From assembly GCA_902825775.1 (NCBI GenBank), contig CADECF010000014.1, forward strand, positions 1-64,000: 64,000 nt of DNA. The letters run 5' to 3'. A model generated the notes under the pieces. The model saw nothing but the letters and a program-made list of their open reading frames with translations, was not told the DNA's origin and did no database searches. Both the position numbers and the translations under genes were made by a program. Of this stretch, positions 61,518 through 64,000 are shown one piece after another (the first letter of the stretch is position 1; every line of letters starts with the position of its first letter). Source of the stretch: an uncultured Lysobacteraceae bacterium (GTDB lineage Bacteria; Pseudomonadota; Gammaproteobacteria; Xanthomonadales; Xanthomonadaceae).

Positions 61518-64000
61518 ATGACGGAATCGCCAATGCTGCCAGGCTGGGTGCTGCTGCTGGTGTCGCTGGGCTATGCCGCGCTGCTGTTCACGGTGGCGTG
61601 GTGGGGCGATCGCCGGCCGTTGTATCCGCAGCGGCCCTGGCTGCGCCCGCTGGTCTACAGCCTGGCGCTGGCGGTGTACTGCTCGTCGTGGACGTTCTAC
61701 GGCGCGGTCGGCAGCGCGGCGCGCACCGGCATCGGCTATTTGCCGATCTATCTCGGTCCATTGCTGCTGCTGCTGTTCGGCTGGCGCATCCTGGAACGGC
61801 TGGCGCTGATCGCGCAGACCCAGAACACGGTGTCGATCGCCGACTTCATCGCCGCGCGCTACGGCCGCGCGCAGCGGCTTGCGGCGCTGGTCACGCTGAT
61901 CGCGCTCACCGCGGCCGTGCCTTACCTGGCGCTGCAGTACAAAGCGGTCGCAATCAGCCTGAGCGTGCTCAGCGGACAGGCGCCGACGACGACGTTGAGC
62001 GACCCGGCGTTGTACGTCGCCGCGCTGATGGCGCTGTTCGCGATCCTGTACGGCACGCGCCAGGTCGACGCTACCGAGCACCACCACGGCATGATGCTCG
62101 CGATCGCGCTGGAATCGCTGGTCAAGCTGCTGGCGCTGGTGCTGGTCGGCGTGTTCGCGATCGGCTGGTTGGGCGATCACGATCTGCGCGTCGGCGATGC
62201 CACGCGCGCCTTGATCACCAATGCGCCGCCGGTCGGTTTCGTCGGCCAGACGCTGCTCGCTTTCGCCGCGATCATCTGCCTGCCGCGTCAATTCCATGTG
62301 GCGGTGGTCGAATGCGGCGACGTCGGCGACGTGCGCCGCGCGCGCTGGCTGTTCGGCGCGTATCTGGTGGTGGTGTCGCTGATGGTGCTGCCGATCGCCG
62401 GCGCCGGCATCGCCCTGTTCGGCCGCGACGGCGCCGTGTCCGCGGACAGTTTCGTACTGGCGTTGCCGCTGGCCGAATCGCACGAGACGCTGGCGCTGTT
62501 CGCCTATGTAGGCGGTTTTTCCGCCGCCACCGGCATGGTGATCGTGGCCAGCGTGGCGTTGGCGACGATGGTCAGCAACGATCTGGTGATGCCGCCGCTG
62601 CTGCGCCGCGGCTGGGCCGAACGCCATGGCGGCGATGTCGCCGGCACCGTGCTGTGGATACGTCGCGTGGCCATCGTCTGCTTCGCCGCGCTGGCCTACG
62701 GCTATTACCGCGCGAGCGGCAGCGATACCACACTGGCGGCTTACGGCCTGATGGCGTTCGCCGCGGTGGCGCAGTTCGCGCCGGCGCTGATCGGCGGCCT
62801 GTACTGGCGCGGCGCCAGCCGGCAGGGCGTCGAAATCGGCATGGCGCTCGGTTTTGCGATGTGGATCTATACCTTGCTGCTGCCCACGCTCACCGAAGCG
62901 GGCTGGCTGCAGAACGGATGGTTGACGCAAGGTCTGTTCGGCATCGCTTGGCTGCGGCCGCAACAGCTGTTCGGACTCAGCGGCTGGGATCCGCTGACGC
63001 ACGGCACGTTCTGGTCGCTATTGGTGAATATCGGCGCGTTGATGCTGGTGTCGGCGCGCTGGCGGCCCGGTTTCGACGAACGCTTGCGCGCCGCGCCGTT
63101 CCTCGATCCGTACGCGGAGCGGCAAACCCTGACCGAAGGCGGCTGGCGCGGCAACGTGCACATCGCCGATTTGTTGGCGCTGGCCGGCCGCGTGCTCGGC
63201 GAGCGCACCGCGCGCCGCGCTTTCAACGAACAGGCGCAAACGCTGGGCGTGGAATTGCAACCCGCGGCCGGCGCCGACCGCGCCTGGGTGCAGTTCACCG
63301 AGCGGCTGTTGGCCGCCGCGATCGGCGCGGCGTCCGCGCGATTGGTGCTGACCAGCGCCTTGAAAGGCTCGGGCATGGAAGTGGCAGAAGTCGTCGCCGT
63401 ACTCGACGAAGCCGGCCAGGAACTGCGCTTCAACCGCCAAGTGCTGGCGACCACGCTCGACAATATCGACCAGGGCGTCAGCGTGGTCGACCGCGATATG
63501 AAGCTGGTCGCCTGGAACCGCCGCTACCAGCAGATGTTCGGCTATCCCGACGGCATGCTGTATGTCGGCCGCCCGGTCGCCGAACTGATCCGCTTCAACG
63601 CCGAGCGTGGCGAGCTGGGCGACGGCGACATCGATGCGCAGGTCGACAAGCGCATCGCCTATATGCGCGCCGGCTCGCCCTACGTATTCGAACGCGTGCG
63701 CAGCACCGGCCAAGTCACCGAAATGCGCGGACAGCCGCTGCCCGGCGGCGGCTACGTGACCAGCTACAGCGACGTGACCGAATACAAGCGCGTGGAAGGC
63801 GCATTGCGCGAGATAAACGAGACGCTGGAGCAACGCGTCGCCGACCGCAGCCGCGAAGCCGAAGCCGCGCAGCAGTCGCGCACCCGCTTCCTGGCGGCGC
63901 TCAGCCACGACGTGTTGCAGCCGTTGAATGCAGCGCGGCTGTTCACGTCGGCGTTGCGCGACAGCAATCAAGCCGCGGAACAGCGCCATCTGGCCGAACG
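61518..64000 (+). CDS. CbrA-like hybrid solute-symporter/sensor histidine kinase (partial)
   Basis: The frame is open from ATG 61518 to the right edge (827 residues visible). The N-terminal 530 or so residues form a sodium/solute symporter-like membrane domain (AVYCSSWTFYGAVGSA, LPIYLGPLL, LPRQFHVAVVE), followed by a PAS domain (about 63450-63800; LDNIDQGVSVVDRDMKLVAWN) and a dimerization domain whose phospho-acceptor is His797 in LAALSHDVLQPLNAA. This is the CbrA-type architecture that senses nutrients, in pseudomonads for carbon/nitrogen balance. The ATPase domain and any receiver are outside the window. Confidence 0.92.
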   Translation, partial: MTESPMLPGWVLLLVSLGYAALLFTVAWWGDRRPLYPQRPWLRPLVYSLALAVYCSSWTFYGAVGSAARTGIGYLPIYLGPLLLLLFGWRILERLALIAQTQNTVSIADFIAARYGRAQRLAALVTLIALTAAVPYLALQYKAVAISLSVLSGQAPTTTLSDPALYVAALMALFAILYGTRQVDATEHHHGMMLAIALESLVKLLALVLVGVFAIGWLGDHDLRVGDATRALITNAPPVGFVGQTLLAFAAIICLPRQFHVAVVECGDVGDVRRARWLFGAYLVVVSLMVLPIAGAGIALFGRDGAVSADSFVLALPLAESHETLALFAYVGGFSAATGMVIVASVALATMVSNDLVMPPLLRRGWAERHGGDVAGTVLWIRRVAIVCFAALAYGYYRASGSDTTLAAYGLMAFAAVAQFAPALIGGLYWRGASRQGVEIGMALGFAMWIYTLLLPTLTEAGWLQNGWLTQGLFGIAWLRPQQLFGLSGWDPLTHGTFWSLLVNIGALMLVSARWRPGFDERLRAAPFLDPYAERQTLTEGGWRGNVHIADLLALAGRVLGERTARRAFNEQAQTLGVELQPAAGADRAWVQFTERLLAAAIGAASARLVLTSALKGSGMEVAEVVAVLDEAGQELRFNRQVLATTLDNIDQGVSVVDRDMKLVAWNRRYQQMFGYPDGMLYVGRPVAELIRFNAERGELGDGDIDAQVDKRIAYMRAGSPYVFERVRSTGQVTEMRGQPLPGGGYVTSYSDVTEYKRVEGALREINETLEQRVADRSREAEAAQQSRTRFLAALSHDVLQPLNAARLFTSALRDSNQAAEQRHLAE

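Overview
The window is high-GC gammaproteobacterial chromosome, most likely from a Lysobacter-like member of the Xanthomonadaceae. The assignment rests on a xanthomonadin-type brominated aryl-polyene pigment locus with the chorismatase XanB2, many family-typical palindromic repeats (GGAGCGGCTTCAGCCGCGAGCT and GTAGAG..GAGCTTGCTC types), large secreted proteases, and rsmG-parA-parB. No rRNA, tRNA, CRISPR or transposase gene was seen.

Layout. 1-2.5 kb (minus strand): AT-richer debris of an RHS polymorphic-toxin array, with a truncated, frameshifted RHS core carrying a metallopeptidase-like tip that runs off the left edge, followed to the right by small secreted and membrane proteins that look like immunity or orphan modules. 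2.6-16.9 kb: uvrD, a secreted HExxH protein, an UPF0114 membrane protein, a glutathione transferase, a dipeptidyl-peptidase IV-like S9 protease, a very large alpha-2-macroglobulin (one apparent frameshift) and a DUF218 protein.

16.9-33.3 kb: the pigment locus. A plus-strand operon (two ketosynthases, glycosyltransferase, halogenase-like flavoprotein, glucuronyl C5-epimerase-like protein) converges on a minus-strand operon (acyl carrier protein, membrane protein, FabZ-like dehydratase, acyltransferase, LolA-like protein, MMPL exporter, second dehydratase, ketoreductase). A second halogenase-like flavoprotein and XanB2 are transcribed divergently from the carrier protein. The missing activation steps, an acyl-adenylate ligase and a phosphopantetheinyl transferase, lie about 18 kb away at 51.7-53.7 kb. 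Together they explain starter supply (3-hydroxybenzoate), ligation, chain building, tailoring and export.

33.3-44.5 kb: a repeat-rich gap, a 1662-residue trimeric autotransporter adhesin with a collagen-like segment, and two tandem paralogous units, each made of a small secreted protein translationally coupled to a secreted PA-domain metalloprotease and flanked by a conserved promoter-like block and a matching terminator.

44.5-64 kb: housekeeping genes (hemB, aroE, gamma carbonic anhydrase, xthA, rsmG, parA, parB, rpmB, rpmG), an aldehyde dehydrogenase, a UDP-sugar epimerase with glycosyltransferase and lipid A N-terminal-like protein, cardiolipin synthase, and a CbrA-like transporter-histidine kinase cut by the right edge. 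Palindromic repeats occupy nearly every larger intergenic gap.
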